Shown here in pieces: positions 35,068 to 44,447 of a DNA stretch of 64,000 nucleotides (positions are counted from its first letter, which is position 1; each line of letters starts with the position of its first letter). The stretch comes from CAZCPB01 sp044223975. GTDB lineage: Bacteria > Planctomycetota > Phycisphaerae > Phycisphaerales > UBA1924. The notes beneath the pieces are model-generated. The model worked only from the letters and a program-made list of their open reading frames with translations. It did no database searches and had not been told where the DNA came from. The stretch is taken from positions 361,780 through 425,779 of the forward strand of contig JBGALI010000001.1 in NCBI GenBank assembly GCA_044223975.1. Reading direction: 5' to 3'. The position numbers were made by a program, and so were the translations under genes.

Positions 35068-37329
35068 TCAGCGCGGCTTCAACTCCGACAGCTTCAGCGT
35101 GCTCGTCTGCCCGTCCTTGCCGCTCCCGGTGATCATCTTCCCGCCCGTGTAGATCACGAAGTTCACCGCACGCCCGGGGCGCGCCATCTTCCCCTCGGAC
35201 TTTGCGACCGACACCGTGATCTCCTCGCCCTTCTTCTCGACGGCGTACGTGGTGAGCAGGTACTCGCCCTGCTTGTAGCCGAATCCCTCTCCCGCGTCCT
35301 CGTACAGCGTCCCCGTCGCCTTCCCGTCCTTGCCCAGCGCCGCGTACAGCGTCAGCGGGTCGAGCGCCTTTTCCCCGGCAAACTGCACCACCGGGCCCAC
35401 GGGCACCACCGCCCCGCCTCGCAGGTACATCTCCGGCAGGTCCGCGTTCTTGGTGTCGTTGGGTAGCGTGAACTTCACCCAGTCGCCTTTGGGCAGCACC
35501 GGCACGCGCGTCCGGTCCGGCACGCACTGGGCCACGACCATCACGCGGTCGCCGAGCAGGAACCCGTCATCCTCGCTCCGCAGGGCCGGGTCCCTGGGGT
35601 CGGCAAAGAACAGGGGACGAGCTACCGGCGTGCCCAATGTCGACGCCTCGTGGAAGAGCGTGTACAGGTACGGCAGCAGCATCATCCGCCGCTCGATCGC
35701 CTCGCGGCAGGTCTTTTCCGTTTTTTCCCCGAACGCCCACGGCTCCTTGTCAATGTTCCCCTTGGCCGTGTGCGCCCGTGAAAACGGCAGCAGCGTTCCG
35801 ATCCCCATCCACCGCGCGAACATCGTCGCCCCCGCTTCACCGCTCGGGCCGTCGCCGTTGAAGCCGCCGATGTCCGGACCCGTGAACGGCTGGCCCGACA
35901 GCCCCATGTTCAGAACCATCGGGATCGAAGACTCCAGGTGGTACCAGTCGGCCGTGTTGTCCCCCGTCCAACTCGCCCCGTACTTCTGCCCGCCCAGGTG
36001 GCTGGCGCGCGACAGCACAAAGGGGCGCTTCCCGGGGTTGGCCGCCATGATCCCCTCGCGCGTCGCCTTCACCATCAGCACGCCGTACACGTTGTGGAAC
36101 CGTGCGTGCGGCCCAGGCCCGCCGAACTCCGCGTCGGCCCGGTGCACGTTGTCCTCGGGCATGGTCTTGGACTTGTCCGGCGTGTTGAACACCGCCGGCT
36201 CGTTCATGTCGTTCCACACCCCGTCGACGCCGGTCTTCATGAAGTCCTTGTAGAGCCCCGACCACCACGCACGCGTGTCCGACCTTGTGAAATCAGGGAA
36301 CACGCACATCCCCGGCCACACCTCGCCGAGGTACGTTGTCTTCCCGTCGGGCTTCTTCACCCACGCGTCCTTGGCCTCTCCCTGGTCGTAGACGAAGTAG
36401 CCCTTCTCTGCCTTGATCCCCGGGTCGATCATCCACACCGTGTGGAATCCCTTGGCGTGAAGGTCGGCGTTGAGCTTCGTCGGATCGGGGAAGTGCTTCT
36501 TGTCCCACGTGAAACAGCGGAACCCGTCCATGTAGTCGATGTCGTGCCAGATCACATCGCAGGGGATCTTCCTCGCGCGAAACTCGCTCGCGATCTCGCG
36601 CACCCGCGCCTCGGGGTAGTACGAGTAGCGGCACTGGTGGTACCCCAGTGCCCACAGCGGCGGCATGTCGATCCTGCCGGTCAGGTCCGCCAGGGTGACC
36701 GCCAGTTCCTCCGGGGTCGCACGCTCGATCACGTACACCGGGAATGCCGGTCCGTCGGCGCGGAATACCATGTCGCCCCCCGACGTGCTCACGCCGCGAA
36801 GATCGATCTCGCACTTGTACGTCGTGTCCGCCAGAACGCCGAACGCGGTCCCGTCCGCACGCACGCAGAACAGCCACGGGTGCGATTTGTATAGCGACGG
36901 CGCATCATCCCCGTACCCGAACGCGTCGGTGTTCCAGCAGATCACCCGCCTGCCGTTACGCAGCAGCGGCCCGGCGACCTCGCCCGTGCCGTACACGCTC
37001 GTCCCGGCCTCCGCGGTGATGGTTGCGACCTGCTTTCCGCCATCGACAGAGAATCGCGGCAGCACCGCGAACCCCGCCGGGACCGGCCCCGATCCGGCGA
37101 GCGGTTTGACCAGCGTGAACGACGGCAGGGCCGCCGCCTTGGCCTTCTGATCCGCGTCGAACCGAACGATCCGATCGCCGACAGATTCACCGACGCCCAG
37201 TTCGGCCGCCACGGCCCCCGTGCGCTCGAGAACAATCTCAGCCCCAGCCGCGGCACGTCCACTCACAAGCAGCGGCACGCTCAGCACGCTCGCCAGCACC
37301 AGGAACCGAGCCGTTCTGTCCAGCGTCAT
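35068..37329 (-). CDS. Glycoside hydrolase family 31 alpha-glucosidase, exported
   Basis: ATG 37329 has GGAGG eight bases upstream and gives 753 residues with a signal peptide (FLVLASVLSVPLLVSGRAAA). The N-terminal beta domain is followed by the catalytic barrel: LWALGYHQCRYSYYPEARVRE, WHDIDYMDGFRCFTWD, the nucleophile motif WNDMNEP (Asp about 374) and the acid/base region SWTGDNTADW (Asp about 457). A C-terminal beta domain ends the protein. GH31 enzymes of this type cleave terminal alpha-glucosidic bonds from maltodextrins. It is divergent from the GH13 amylase gene with 250 bases between, pointing to a shared starch-use locus. Confidence 0.93.
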   Translation of the reverse strand: MTLDRTARFLVLASVLSVPLLVSGRAAAGAEIVLERTGAVAAELGVGESVGDRIVRFDADQKAKAAALPSFTLVKPLAGSGPVPAGFAVLPRFSVDGGKQVATITAEAGTSVYGTGEVAGPLLRNGRRVICWNTDAFGYGDDAPSLYKSHPWLFCVRADGTAFGVLADTTYKCEIDLRGVSTSGGDMVFRADGPAFPVYVIERATPEELAVTLADLTGRIDMPPLWALGYHQCRYSYYPEARVREIASEFRARKIPCDVIWHDIDYMDGFRCFTWDKKHFPDPTKLNADLHAKGFHTVWMIDPGIKAEKGYFVYDQGEAKDAWVKKPDGKTTYLGEVWPGMCVFPDFTRSDTRAWWSGLYKDFMKTGVDGVWNDMNEPAVFNTPDKSKTMPEDNVHRADAEFGGPGPHARFHNVYGVLMVKATREGIMAANPGKRPFVLSRASHLGGQKYGASWTGDNTADWYHLESSIPMVLNMGLSGQPFTGPDIGGFNGDGPSGEAGATMFARWMGIGTLLPFSRAHTAKGNIDKEPWAFGEKTEKTCREAIERRMMLLPYLYTLFHEASTLGTPVARPLFFADPRDPALRSEDDGFLLGDRVMVVAQCVPDRTRVPVLPKGDWVKFTLPNDTKNADLPEMYLRGGAVVPVGPVVQFAGEKALDPLTLYAALGKDGKATGTLYEDAGEGFGYKQGEYLLTTYAVEKKGEEITVSVAKSEGKMARPGRAVNFVIYTGGKMITGSGKDGQTSTLKLSELKPR

Positions 37330-37579
37330 TCGGAGTACCTCCAGGGGATTTGGCACAGGATAGGGACTTCGATCCCCCCTGCGGCTCCAACCCTTCAAAC
37401 CGGCGTGTTCTTCCCGGACTCGTTCGTTCCCAAGTGGGGTGCCCCCCCAGTTTTGCCGCGATACCCTTCCACAACCCGCCCATGTTCGTCATACTGGGCG
37501 AACCCGAGGCACAGGCCGAAGGTAATTGTCTCAGACCGAGATCTCGAAGGCGGCCGCGCCGCGCCACGGAGTCCACGAA

Positions 37580-40384
37580 ATGATCATCCCTCGGATCGCT
37601 CACCACGGCCGGTTCGTCGGCATCGCGTCCGCCTTGCTGACGCTCGCGGGCTCATCGAGCGTGCTCGCGGCCAACGACCCGCCCGTGATGCTTCAGTGGT
37701 TCGAGGTCCGCTGGGAATACATCGAACACCGGATGCCCGATTTCTTCCTTGCCGGCTACGGCTCCACCTGGCTTCCCCCGGCCGCAAAGGCCTCCTCGAC
37801 CGGCAGCGCCGGCTACGACGTCTGGGACCGCTTCGATTTCGGCAAGCCGGGCGCTCAGACCGCCTACGGCACCGAGGGCTACTTCGACGCGATGGTCTCC
37901 GAGTTTCACCAAGCCAACGGCCTCGTGTATCTCGACTCGGTTTTCAACCACAATTCCAGCCGCCAGACCGGCGCAAGCTTCCAGACCGCCGGGGGCTACC
38001 CCGGTTTCTGGATGAACTCCGCAACGCCGGCCGTCAACAAGCAACCCACCGACAACTGGGGCGATTTCCACGGCGGCACGGCCTCGGGGTACTACCAGAG
38101 CGAGAACCCCAGCGGCGCCCTCTACAACCTCTACAACGGCGATCTGGTGTCGCTCATCGACATCGCGCACGAGACCAATTACACCTTCATCCGCCAGCCC
38201 GTGGACGCGGCCAACCCGCTCAACATTCCCGCCGGCACCACGTACAACAAGCCCGACCCCGCCAACACGCGCTGCTACCCGGATCTGCAGCTCCCCGCGC
38301 AGCCCGTCACCAGCCCCGGCACGTTCCGCAACCCCGGCGTGAACAACTTCACGTTCCACGGATTCAACACCGCCGACACGACCCAGGGCGACCCCGTCAC
38401 GGACAACGGCACCGGCATGCTCATGCGCTGGGAGCAGTGGATGCTCGACGCACGCAAGGTCGACGGGTTCCGCCTCGACGCCATCAAGCACGTGCCCAGC
38501 TGGTTCTGGGACACGTTCTTTGACTCAGTCGCCTACCAGCGCCGCGTCACGCCCGACGGTCGCCACGTCACGCCGTACTCCTTCGGCGAGAGCGTCGAGA
38601 GCGCGTCGTGGACGTACGACAATTACGTCCGCAAGCCCAACAACAACAGCGCTCAGGCGTGGCGCGCCGGCGACAGCTTCGGCAACCGAGACTGCCTCGA
38701 CATCAACGGCTCCGGCGAACTCCGCAACCTCGTCAACGCCGGCGGCACCGGCACCTGGCAGACCGTCCTCAACGCCCACCTCGACAACGCCGACGGCTAC
38801 AACGACGGCACGCTCGGCGTCAACCACACGTTCAGCCACGACAACGGCACCACCGGCGACGGCAATTCTGCCCCCGCCGATCCGACCGCACGCCAGCAGG
38901 GCTGGTACACCTACGCCTACGTCCTCATGCGCACCGGCCAGTCCGAGGTCTACCACAACGCCCGCGGCATCAACCGCTCCTCCGGCTTCTGGCCCAAGCA
39001 GGGACTTCCGGTCGCCCTGGGCCTCGACCCCGTCGCCAACTCCGCCAACCCCGTCATCACCAACCTTGTTCAGCTCCACAACTTCTACGCCCGCGGCGAG
39101 TTCAACGTCCTCAACTCCACCGACCCCGTGAACCAGTCCCTGGCCGACGTGATCGTGTTCGAGCGCCGCAAGAACCTCGGCGGCGGCAGCTATTCCGCCA
39201 ACGTTCTCGTGGGCGTGAGCGACAGCTACTCCAACGGCACGCAGTCGCGAAGCGTCCTGACCAGCTTCCCCGCGGGGACGCGACTCTTGGAGATGACCGG
39301 CAACGCCGCCGACCCGACCGTCGATCCCACCAGCATCATCCCCGAGGTCCTGACGGTCGACGCGTCCAAGCGAGTTCTTATCACCATCCCCAACAACAAG
39401 AACACCAGCGGCACCGAGCATAACAAGGGCTTCGTCGTCTACGGCCCCGCCGTTCCCGCGGGCACGCTCAGTCTCACCAACGTCTCCTCCACGCTCCCGG
39501 CGGATTCGTCCGCGCTCGCGGCCTCGCGCCGACGCCTGGCGGCGGTCCCCGTGATCTCCGCCGATTCCTTCCAGATTCAGCTCACCACCACCAACGGCGA
39601 CCCCGGCGCGGGGAACAACAACAACGCGGACGACAACGCCGTCTTCCGCATCGACCGGGGCTTCCGCGACTGGAACGGCAACAGCGTCGTCGATATCGAC
39701 TATACCAACGGGGTCGTCCCGGGCTACGAGGAGTTCGTCACGGTCCACCAGCCTCTCGCCGGCACCGCCAACGCCACCGGCCAGTACGCCCAGACCATCG
39801 ACGCGACGCAGCTCGGTGAGGGCTTCCACTACATCTCCGTGGTCGCCTTCCGCAAGCGCAACCTCACCGATGACCCGATCTTCCGCGAGTTCCGCCAGGT
39901 CGTCTACATCGACCGCACCGGCCCCGACGTCGACCTCACCTCCCCGGCCCCCGCTCAGTCGATCACCGCAGCGACGTTCAAGTTCGTCGCCAAGGCCGCC
40001 GACCGCACCGCCAACAAGGTCCACATCATCTACGACCTTCCCGACGGTTCCGACCCGGTCGCCGCGTGCAACATCAACAACCAGGCGACCCGCAACGACC
40101 GCTTCGAATGGGTGCGAACGCTCTCGGGCCTCGAGCACGGCTGGCACCGTCTCACCGTCGTCGCCTTTGAGGAAGGCAACCACAGCGCCTACCAGGACTA
40201 CAACGTCTTCGTAGACCTCTGCCCCGCCGACTTCAACGATGACGGTTTCGTGAGCGGCGACGACTTCGACGAGTTTGTCGCCCTCTTCGAGTACGGCGAG
40301 CCCGGCGCCGACTACAACGGCGACATGTTCGTCAGCGGCGACGACTTCGACCAGTTCACCGCCGACTTCGAGGCCGGTTGCTGA
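37580..40384 (+). CDS. GH13 alpha-amylase-like enzyme, secreted, with Gly-Cys dockerin-like tail
   Basis: ATG 37580 has ACGGAG eight bases upstream and gives 934 residues with a signal peptide (IASALLTLAGSSSVLAAN). GH13 conserved regions are present: DSVFNHN (region I), DGFRLDAIKHV with nucleophile Asp 300, GESVE with acid/base Glu 337, and FSHDNGT with Asp 421. After the barrel come beta-rich modules with Ig-like features (YIDRTGPDVDLTSPA). The end is a dockerin-like pair of Asp-rich loops (FVSGDDFDEF, FVSGDDFDQF) finishing in FEAGC, like the protein at 26025. It should degrade starch-type polymers outside the cell. A bidirectional terminator follows. Confidence 0.92.
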   Translation: MIIPRIAHHGRFVGIASALLTLAGSSSVLAANDPPVMLQWFEVRWEYIEHRMPDFFLAGYGSTWLPPAAKASSTGSAGYDVWDRFDFGKPGAQTAYGTEGYFDAMVSEFHQANGLVYLDSVFNHNSSRQTGASFQTAGGYPGFWMNSATPAVNKQPTDNWGDFHGGTASGYYQSENPSGALYNLYNGDLVSLIDIAHETNYTFIRQPVDAANPLNIPAGTTYNKPDPANTRCYPDLQLPAQPVTSPGTFRNPGVNNFTFHGFNTADTTQGDPVTDNGTGMLMRWEQWMLDARKVDGFRLDAIKHVPSWFWDTFFDSVAYQRRVTPDGRHVTPYSFGESVESASWTYDNYVRKPNNNSAQAWRAGDSFGNRDCLDINGSGELRNLVNAGGTGTWQTVLNAHLDNADGYNDGTLGVNHTFSHDNGTTGDGNSAPADPTARQQGWYTYAYVLMRTGQSEVYHNARGINRSSGFWPKQGLPVALGLDPVANSANPVITNLVQLHNFYARGEFNVLNSTDPVNQSLADVIVFERRKNLGGGSYSANVLVGVSDSYSNGTQSRSVLTSFPAGTRLLEMTGNAADPTVDPTSIIPEVLTVDASKRVLITIPNNKNTSGTEHNKGFVVYGPAVPAGTLSLTNVSSTLPADSSALAASRRRLAAVPVISADSFQIQLTTTNGDPGAGNNNNADDNAVFRIDRGFRDWNGNSVVDIDYTNGVVPGYEEFVTVHQPLAGTANATGQYAQTIDATQLGEGFHYISVVAFRKRNLTDDPIFREFRQVVYIDRTGPDVDLTSPAPAQSITAATFKFVAKAADRTANKVHIIYDLPDGSDPVAACNINNQATRNDRFEWVRTLSGLEHGWHRLTVVAFEEGNHSAYQDYNVFVDLCPADFNDDGFVSGDDFDEFVALFEYGEPGADYNGDMFVSGDDFDQFTADFEAGC

Positions 40385-40416
40385 GAAGCAGGCACGGAGG
40401 GGCGAAGTAACGAAAA

Positions 40417-40442
40417 AAAGGGCGCCCCCTCGGGCGCCCTTT
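40417..40442. terminator. Bidirectional terminator between the amylase and GAPDH genes
   Basis: AAAGGGCGCCC and GGGCGCCCTTT form an 11-bp stem with a four-base loop, with A-runs before and T after, so it can act on both convergent genes. Confidence 0.85.
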
Positions 40443-40451
40443 ATCATTCCG

Positions 40452-40475
40452 CTTCGTGCCTTCGTGCCTTGACGC
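40452..40475. repeat. Short octamer repeat (CTTCGTGC x2 plus a diverged unit)
   Basis: Two identical octamers CTTCGTGC and a third related unit sit directly after the GAPDH stop. The arrangement matches octamer arrays at 50541, 59440 and 60532. Confidence 0.5.
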
Positions 40476-40479
40476 CGTC

Positions 40480-41517
40480 CTACTTCACCCCATCCTTCTC
40501 CGCGATCAGCCTGAGCATGTCCACGCACCGCGCGGCGTACCCCGCCTCGTTGTCGTACCAGCTCACGATCTTGAAGAACCGCTTGTTCAGCTCGATGCCC
40601 GCCAGCGCGTCGTAGATCGAGCTGCGCCGGTCTCCGATGAAGTCGCTCGACACGACCTCCTCCTCGGTGTACCCCAGCACGCCCTTCATGGCCCCCTCGC
40701 TGGCCGCCTTCATCGCCGCGTTGATGTCCTTGATCGACGTGTCCTTGCCCGTCTTGAACGTCAGGTCGACCGCCGACACGTCCGCCGTCGGCACGCGGAA
40801 CGCCATGCCCGTCAGCTTCCCCTTCAGCGCCGGGATGCACAGCGCCACCGCCTTCGCGGCACCCGTGCTCGACGGGATGATGTTCTGGTACGCGTTTCGC
40901 CCGCCGCGCCAGTCCTTCTTGCTCGGCCCGTCCTGCGTCGGCTGCGTCGCCGTGGCCGCGTGAATCGTCGTCATCAGCCCCTCCTCGAGCCCGAAGGCGT
41001 CGTTGATCACCTTCGAGACCGGCGCCAGGCAGTTGGTCGTGCAGCTCGCGTTGCTGATGACCGTGTGCTTGGCCGGGTCGTACGACGTGTGGTTCACGCC
41101 CAGGCACAGCGTCGGCACCTGCTCGGCGCTCTTCGTCGGAGCCGAGATGAGCACCCGCTTGGCCCCCGCCGCGATGTGCAGGTTCGCCTTGTCGAACTCC
41201 GTGAACAGCCCGGTCGACTCCAGGACGTACTGCACGCCCAGGTCCTTCCACGGCAGCTTCGAAGGATCCTTCTCGGCGAACGTCTTGGTCGTCTTCCCGT
41301 TCGCCGTGAACGAGTTCTCCGTCGCCGACACCGCCGCCGGCTTCCCCCCCAGCATGAACTGGCGATGCATGGTGTCGTACTTGAGCAGGTACGCGAGGTT
41401 GTCGGCGGGAACAAGGTCGTTCACGCCGACGATCTCGAGCGCGGGATTCTCCGCGGCCATGCGGTAGACGAGCCGACCGATGCGACCGAAACCGTTGATT
41501 CCGACGCGGATAGCCAT
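40480..41517 (-). CDS. gap: Glyceraldehyde-3-phosphate dehydrogenase
   Basis: The 345-residue product is a typical glycolytic GAPDH: NAD-binding start (VGINGFGRIGRLVYR), active-site SNASCTTNCLAP, HAATATQPTQDGPSKKDWRGGR, and NIIPSSTGAAKAV with SWYDNEAGYAARCVD at the end. It converts glyceraldehyde 3-phosphate to 1,3-bisphosphoglycerate with NAD. ATG 41517 has ACAGGAA seven bases upstream. It stands alone rather than with pgk. Confidence 0.97.
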   Translation of the reverse strand: MAIRVGINGFGRIGRLVYRMAAENPALEIVGVNDLVPADNLAYLLKYDTMHRQFMLGGKPAAVSATENSFTANGKTTKTFAEKDPSKLPWKDLGVQYVLESTGLFTEFDKANLHIAAGAKRVLISAPTKSAEQVPTLCLGVNHTSYDPAKHTVISNASCTTNCLAPVSKVINDAFGLEEGLMTTIHAATATQPTQDGPSKKDWRGGRNAYQNIIPSSTGAAKAVALCIPALKGKLTGMAFRVPTADVSAVDLTFKTGKDTSIKDINAAMKAASEGAMKGVLGYTEEEVVSSDFIGDRRSSIYDALAGIELNKRFFKIVSWYDNEAGYAARCVDMLRLIAEKDGVK

Positions 41518-41731
41518 GGCTGAATTCCTGTAAATCGAGGCGTGTGAGGCGCCGGAGCGGGTCCGGCGCTCTTCAGCCAAGCGTAGTTCCGCGCAAAGCG
41601 AGCTTCAAACCGAGCGCGGAGCGCCGCAGACGGTTGCGATCGGGATTAGTGCCGGTGCGCAGCCCGGGAAACGCGTGATCGGCCGCCACTGCGACCACGC
41701 CGACCTCCAAAGCTGCGAGCCGCGCCGGACC

Positions 41732-41737
41732 GATACT
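41732..41737 (+). promoter_or_regulatory. -10-like hexamer, leaderless-type, for the methyltransferase at 41744
   Basis: GATACT lies exactly six bases before the ATG, and there is no Shine-Dalgarno site. Confidence 0.45.
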
Positions 41738-41743
41738 CACCCG

Positions 41744-42634
41744 ATGCCCAGCGATTCCCCCGAACTGATCAACGGCGACGATCGGCTCACGCCGCACCAG
41801 CGCGACGCCTACATGGCCTTTCACCGCGCCCGAAATGCCACGAACAGCGCGGCCTCCAGGTCCGCCCGCATCCGAACCCTCCCGGCCCCGGCCTCCAGCG
41901 CCCACGCCGACCCCGGCTCAACCCCCGCGCGCGTTGCCACCCTGCGCTTCTTCGAATGGGCGGCCCGGCACCTCGCCCCGGCATTCGCCGGACGCGATGT
42001 CACCATCGTCGACCTCGGCTGCGGCACCGGCCGCCAGCTCGTTCACTTTGAGAGCGCGGGCTTCCGCGGCACCTACATCGGCATCGAGATCAGCCGCCAC
42101 AGCGCATGGAAGGACGGTCCCACTCCCCGCTTCCGCCGCGAGCTCCGGGTCGCCGATGCGCACACGTTCAACCCCGCCACGCTCCCGCCGTTCGATCTCC
42201 TGATCTCATCAACGGCGCTGGAGCATCTCCGCGACGACGCGCACGCGCTCGGCCTCCTGAGATCCAGGATGTCCGCCGACGGCGCCGAGATCCACGTCGT
42301 CCCCGGTGAAGCGTCGCTCGATGTATACGGCCCGCACGGCTGGCGCCAATACAGCCCCGCTTGCCTCTCCCGACTCTTCCCCGGAGCCGATCTCTTCCGT
42401 CTCGACGGCCCGCTGTCCCGCCTCGTGCAGCGCCTCGCCACCAGCCCCGCGTGGGACCCCGCCCGCTCCAGCCTCGCCAGGCGCCGGCCGTCCGTCTACC
42501 GATTTCTCAGAGATGCAGCGATCACGCTCGATCGTGCGATCGATAACCCACGCCCCACGATGTACGGAATCCTAGCTCGTCGCGACGCGAACAGTGCAGC
42601 CCCGAAGACCTCTGAAAAGCGTGCCGCGGCGTGA
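41744..42634 (+). CDS. Class I SAM-dependent methyltransferase
   Basis: The 296-residue product from ATG 41744 has motif I (VTIVDLGCGTGRQLVHF), a following GIEISRHS acidic turn, and a post-motif region DLLISSTALEHLRDDAHALGLL. Basic N- and C-terminal extensions flank the core. The substrate is unknown. It is not similar to the methyltransferase at 34318. The start is supported by the -10-like hexamer at fixed distance and by the absence of an upstream alternative with a ribosome site. It converges with pyrC, 12 bases away. Confidence 0.82.
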   Translation: MPSDSPELINGDDRLTPHQRDAYMAFHRARNATNSAASRSARIRTLPAPASSAHADPGSTPARVATLRFFEWAARHLAPAFAGRDVTIVDLGCGTGRQLVHFESAGFRGTYIGIEISRHSAWKDGPTPRFRRELRVADAHTFNPATLPPFDLLISSTALEHLRDDAHALGLLRSRMSADGAEIHVVPGEASLDVYGPHGWRQYSPACLSRLFPGADLFRLDGPLSRLVQRLATSPAWDPARSSLARRRPSVYRFLRDAAITLDRAIDNPRPTMYGILARRDANSAAPKTSEKRAAA

Positions 42635-42646
42635 TGTGTTGAAGCC

Positions 42647-43966
42647 TCACCGCAGCGTCAGCGCCGCGTCGCACACCACAGCGCCGTTCACCACCGTCGC
42701 GACCGCTCGCCCCCGCATCGCTCGCCCCAGGAACGGCGTGTTCCGCGACCGACCCTTGAGATCCTCGCGCGTCACGGTCCACGCCAGCGCCGGATCGATC
42801 ACCGTGACATCGCCCGGGCCGCCGACCCGAAGCGAGCCGATGCCCCGCGCCTCCAGACCGCACAAGCGCGCCGGCTCGATCGTCAGCAGCGCCACCAGCC
42901 GCGCCCACGAAATCGCGCCGCTCTCGACCAGCGATTCCGCGTAGAGCGGAAGCGCCGTTTCGAGCCCGACGAGTCCGAAGGGTGCATCTTCGAAGGGCAG
43001 CGCCTTCTCATCGGCCGTGTGCGGCGCGTGGTCGGTCCCCAGCACCGTGATCGTCCCGTCCGCCACACCCGCGCGGAGCGCATCCACGTCCCGCGTCTCG
43101 CGCAGCGGAGGGTTCACCTTCGCCATCGTGTTGTACCCCAGCCCATCCGCCCCCGCGCACGCCTCGTGCGTGAGCGTCAGGTGGTGGGGCGAGGCCTCAC
43201 CGCTCACGGGTTGCCCGGCCGCGCGGGCCCGCCGGATGATTTCGACCGTCCCCGCGCTCGAGACGTGCTGCACGTGGTAGCGGCCGCCGATCCCCGCGTT
43301 CAGCCGCACGTCGCGCTCGACGATGATCTCTTCCGCCTGCCGCGGCCAGCCGACGAGCCCCAGGCGCGTCGCGACCTCCCCCGCGTGCATCGACGAGCCG
43401 TGCGTCATCGTCGGCTCCTGCGCGTGCTGCATGAGCGATAGCCCCGTCGCCTTTACCGTCGCCAGGGCCCGCGTCATCACCGCCGCCGACGCCACGCAAT
43501 CGCCATCGTCGCTGAACCCGACGGCGCCCGCGCGGGCGCACAGCAGGAGTTCCGCCAGTTCCTCCCCCCTTCGGCCCTTCGTCACCGCGCCCACGGGGAA
43601 CACGCGGCACCGGCCCGTGTGCAGCGACCGGTCGTAGATGAACCGGATCAATTCCGGGGAGTCCAGCGCCGGATTGGTGTTGGGCATGCAGCACACGGTC
43701 GTGAACCCGCCCGCCACCGCCGCCGCCGAACCCGTCGCGACCGTCTCCTTCAGTTCCTGGCCGGGTTCCCGGAAATGAACGTGCGGATCGACCAGCCCGG
43801 GAGCCACGATGCACCCTTCGGCTTCGATCACACGATCCGCGGGCGATCGGTCCAGACCCGGCCCGATCGCCGAGACCCTTCCGTCCGATATGGCCACGTC
43901 AGCCGCGCCGTCAAATCCGCTCGCCGGATCGATAACCCGCCCGCCGGTGATGAGCAGTGAACTCAT
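42647..43966 (-). CDS. pyrC: Dihydroorotase, class I
   Basis: The 439-residue product carries the class I signatures: DPHVHFREPGQE (two metal His), FSDDGD (bridging Asp), HVQHVSSAGT, and GTDHAPHT. Class I enzymes are the Bacillus/Aquifex type that often associate with aspartate transcarbamoylase. The reaction closes carbamoyl aspartate to dihydroorotate in pyrimidine synthesis. No pyrB lies next to it. The chosen ATG has no Shine-Dalgarno site but a TATCCT six bases upstream. Confidence 0.95.
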   Translation of the reverse strand: MSSLLITGGRVIDPASGFDGAADVAISDGRVSAIGPGLDRSPADRVIEAEGCIVAPGLVDPHVHFREPGQELKETVATGSAAAVAGGFTTVCCMPNTNPALDSPELIRFIYDRSLHTGRCRVFPVGAVTKGRRGEELAELLLCARAGAVGFSDDGDCVASAAVMTRALATVKATGLSLMQHAQEPTMTHGSSMHAGEVATRLGLVGWPRQAEEIIVERDVRLNAGIGGRYHVQHVSSAGTVEIIRRARAAGQPVSGEASPHHLTLTHEACAGADGLGYNTMAKVNPPLRETRDVDALRAGVADGTITVLGTDHAPHTADEKALPFEDAPFGLVGLETALPLYAESLVESGAISWARLVALLTIEPARLCGLEARGIGSLRVGGPGDVTVIDPALAWTVTREDLKGRSRNTPFLGRAMRGRAVATVVNGAVVCDAALTLR

Positions 43967-43972
43967 GCGCGA

Positions 43973-43978
43973 AGGATA
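43973..43978 (-). promoter_or_regulatory. -10-like hexamer, leaderless-type, for pyrC
   Basis: TATCCT on the minus strand is followed by six bases and the pyrC ATG. Confidence 0.5.
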
Positions 43979-44081
43979 CACGCCCGCCACCTGCCTCGGG
44001 CCCCGGCACCACGGTCGTCCCTCTGGATCTCGTCAAAGACTCTGCCGGAAGGCCCGGCGTGGCGTGTTTGCTCGTTCGGGC

Positions 44082-44111
44082 TTGGAACACGGCCGCTTTC
44101 CCGCCTACCCT
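44082..44111 (+). promoter_or_regulatory. Candidate promoter of the tRNA-Pro gene
   Basis: TTGGAA (44082-44087) and TACCCT (44106-44111) are spaced by 18 bases, and the mature tRNA starts 12 bases after the second box. Confidence 0.4.
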
Positions 44112-44122
44112 GCCCTCAAGAC

Positions 44123-44197
44123 CGGGGTATAGCGCAGCTTGGTTAGCGCGTCTGACTGGGGGTCAGAAGGTCGGCGGTTCGAATCCGCCTACCCCGA
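44123..44197 (+). tRNA. tRNA-Pro (anticodon GGG)
   Basis: A full cloverleaf can be drawn: acceptor CGGGGTA/TACCCCG, D stem GCGC/GCGC, anticodon stem TCTGA/TCAGA with loop CTGGGGG (anticodon GGG, reading CCC), T stem GGCGG/CCGCC with TTCGAAT loop, and discriminator A. The C1-G72 pair is characteristic of bacterial tRNA-Pro. The CCA end is not encoded. Length is 75 bases. Confidence 0.97.
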
Positions 44198-44447
44198 TTT
44201 GCGTCCGATGCCGTGAGCCAACACACGCCTTGCGCAGGCGAGAGTCAAGCCCAGATTTGGGTGTTGAGCCGCGGGGGGGTGTCGGATCGCCCCCGGTCAA
44301 GCGGATAGTTGCGCCCAAATTCCTGCCCAGCGTGCATCGGCGCGATGGCCCCGAGGCCCTCCCGCGGCACAGCTGCGTCCCGTGACAAGGCTAATCCGTG
44401 ATACGCTCTTCGACCGCCCCGGTGGTTTGGCGGGTACGGAGTTTGCG

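Noticed and set aside
38525..41251. Long minus-strand open frame (about 900 codons) opposite the amylase and across GAPDH
   Set aside because: It crosses a terminator, overlaps two well-supported genes in other frames and has shadow-frame composition.
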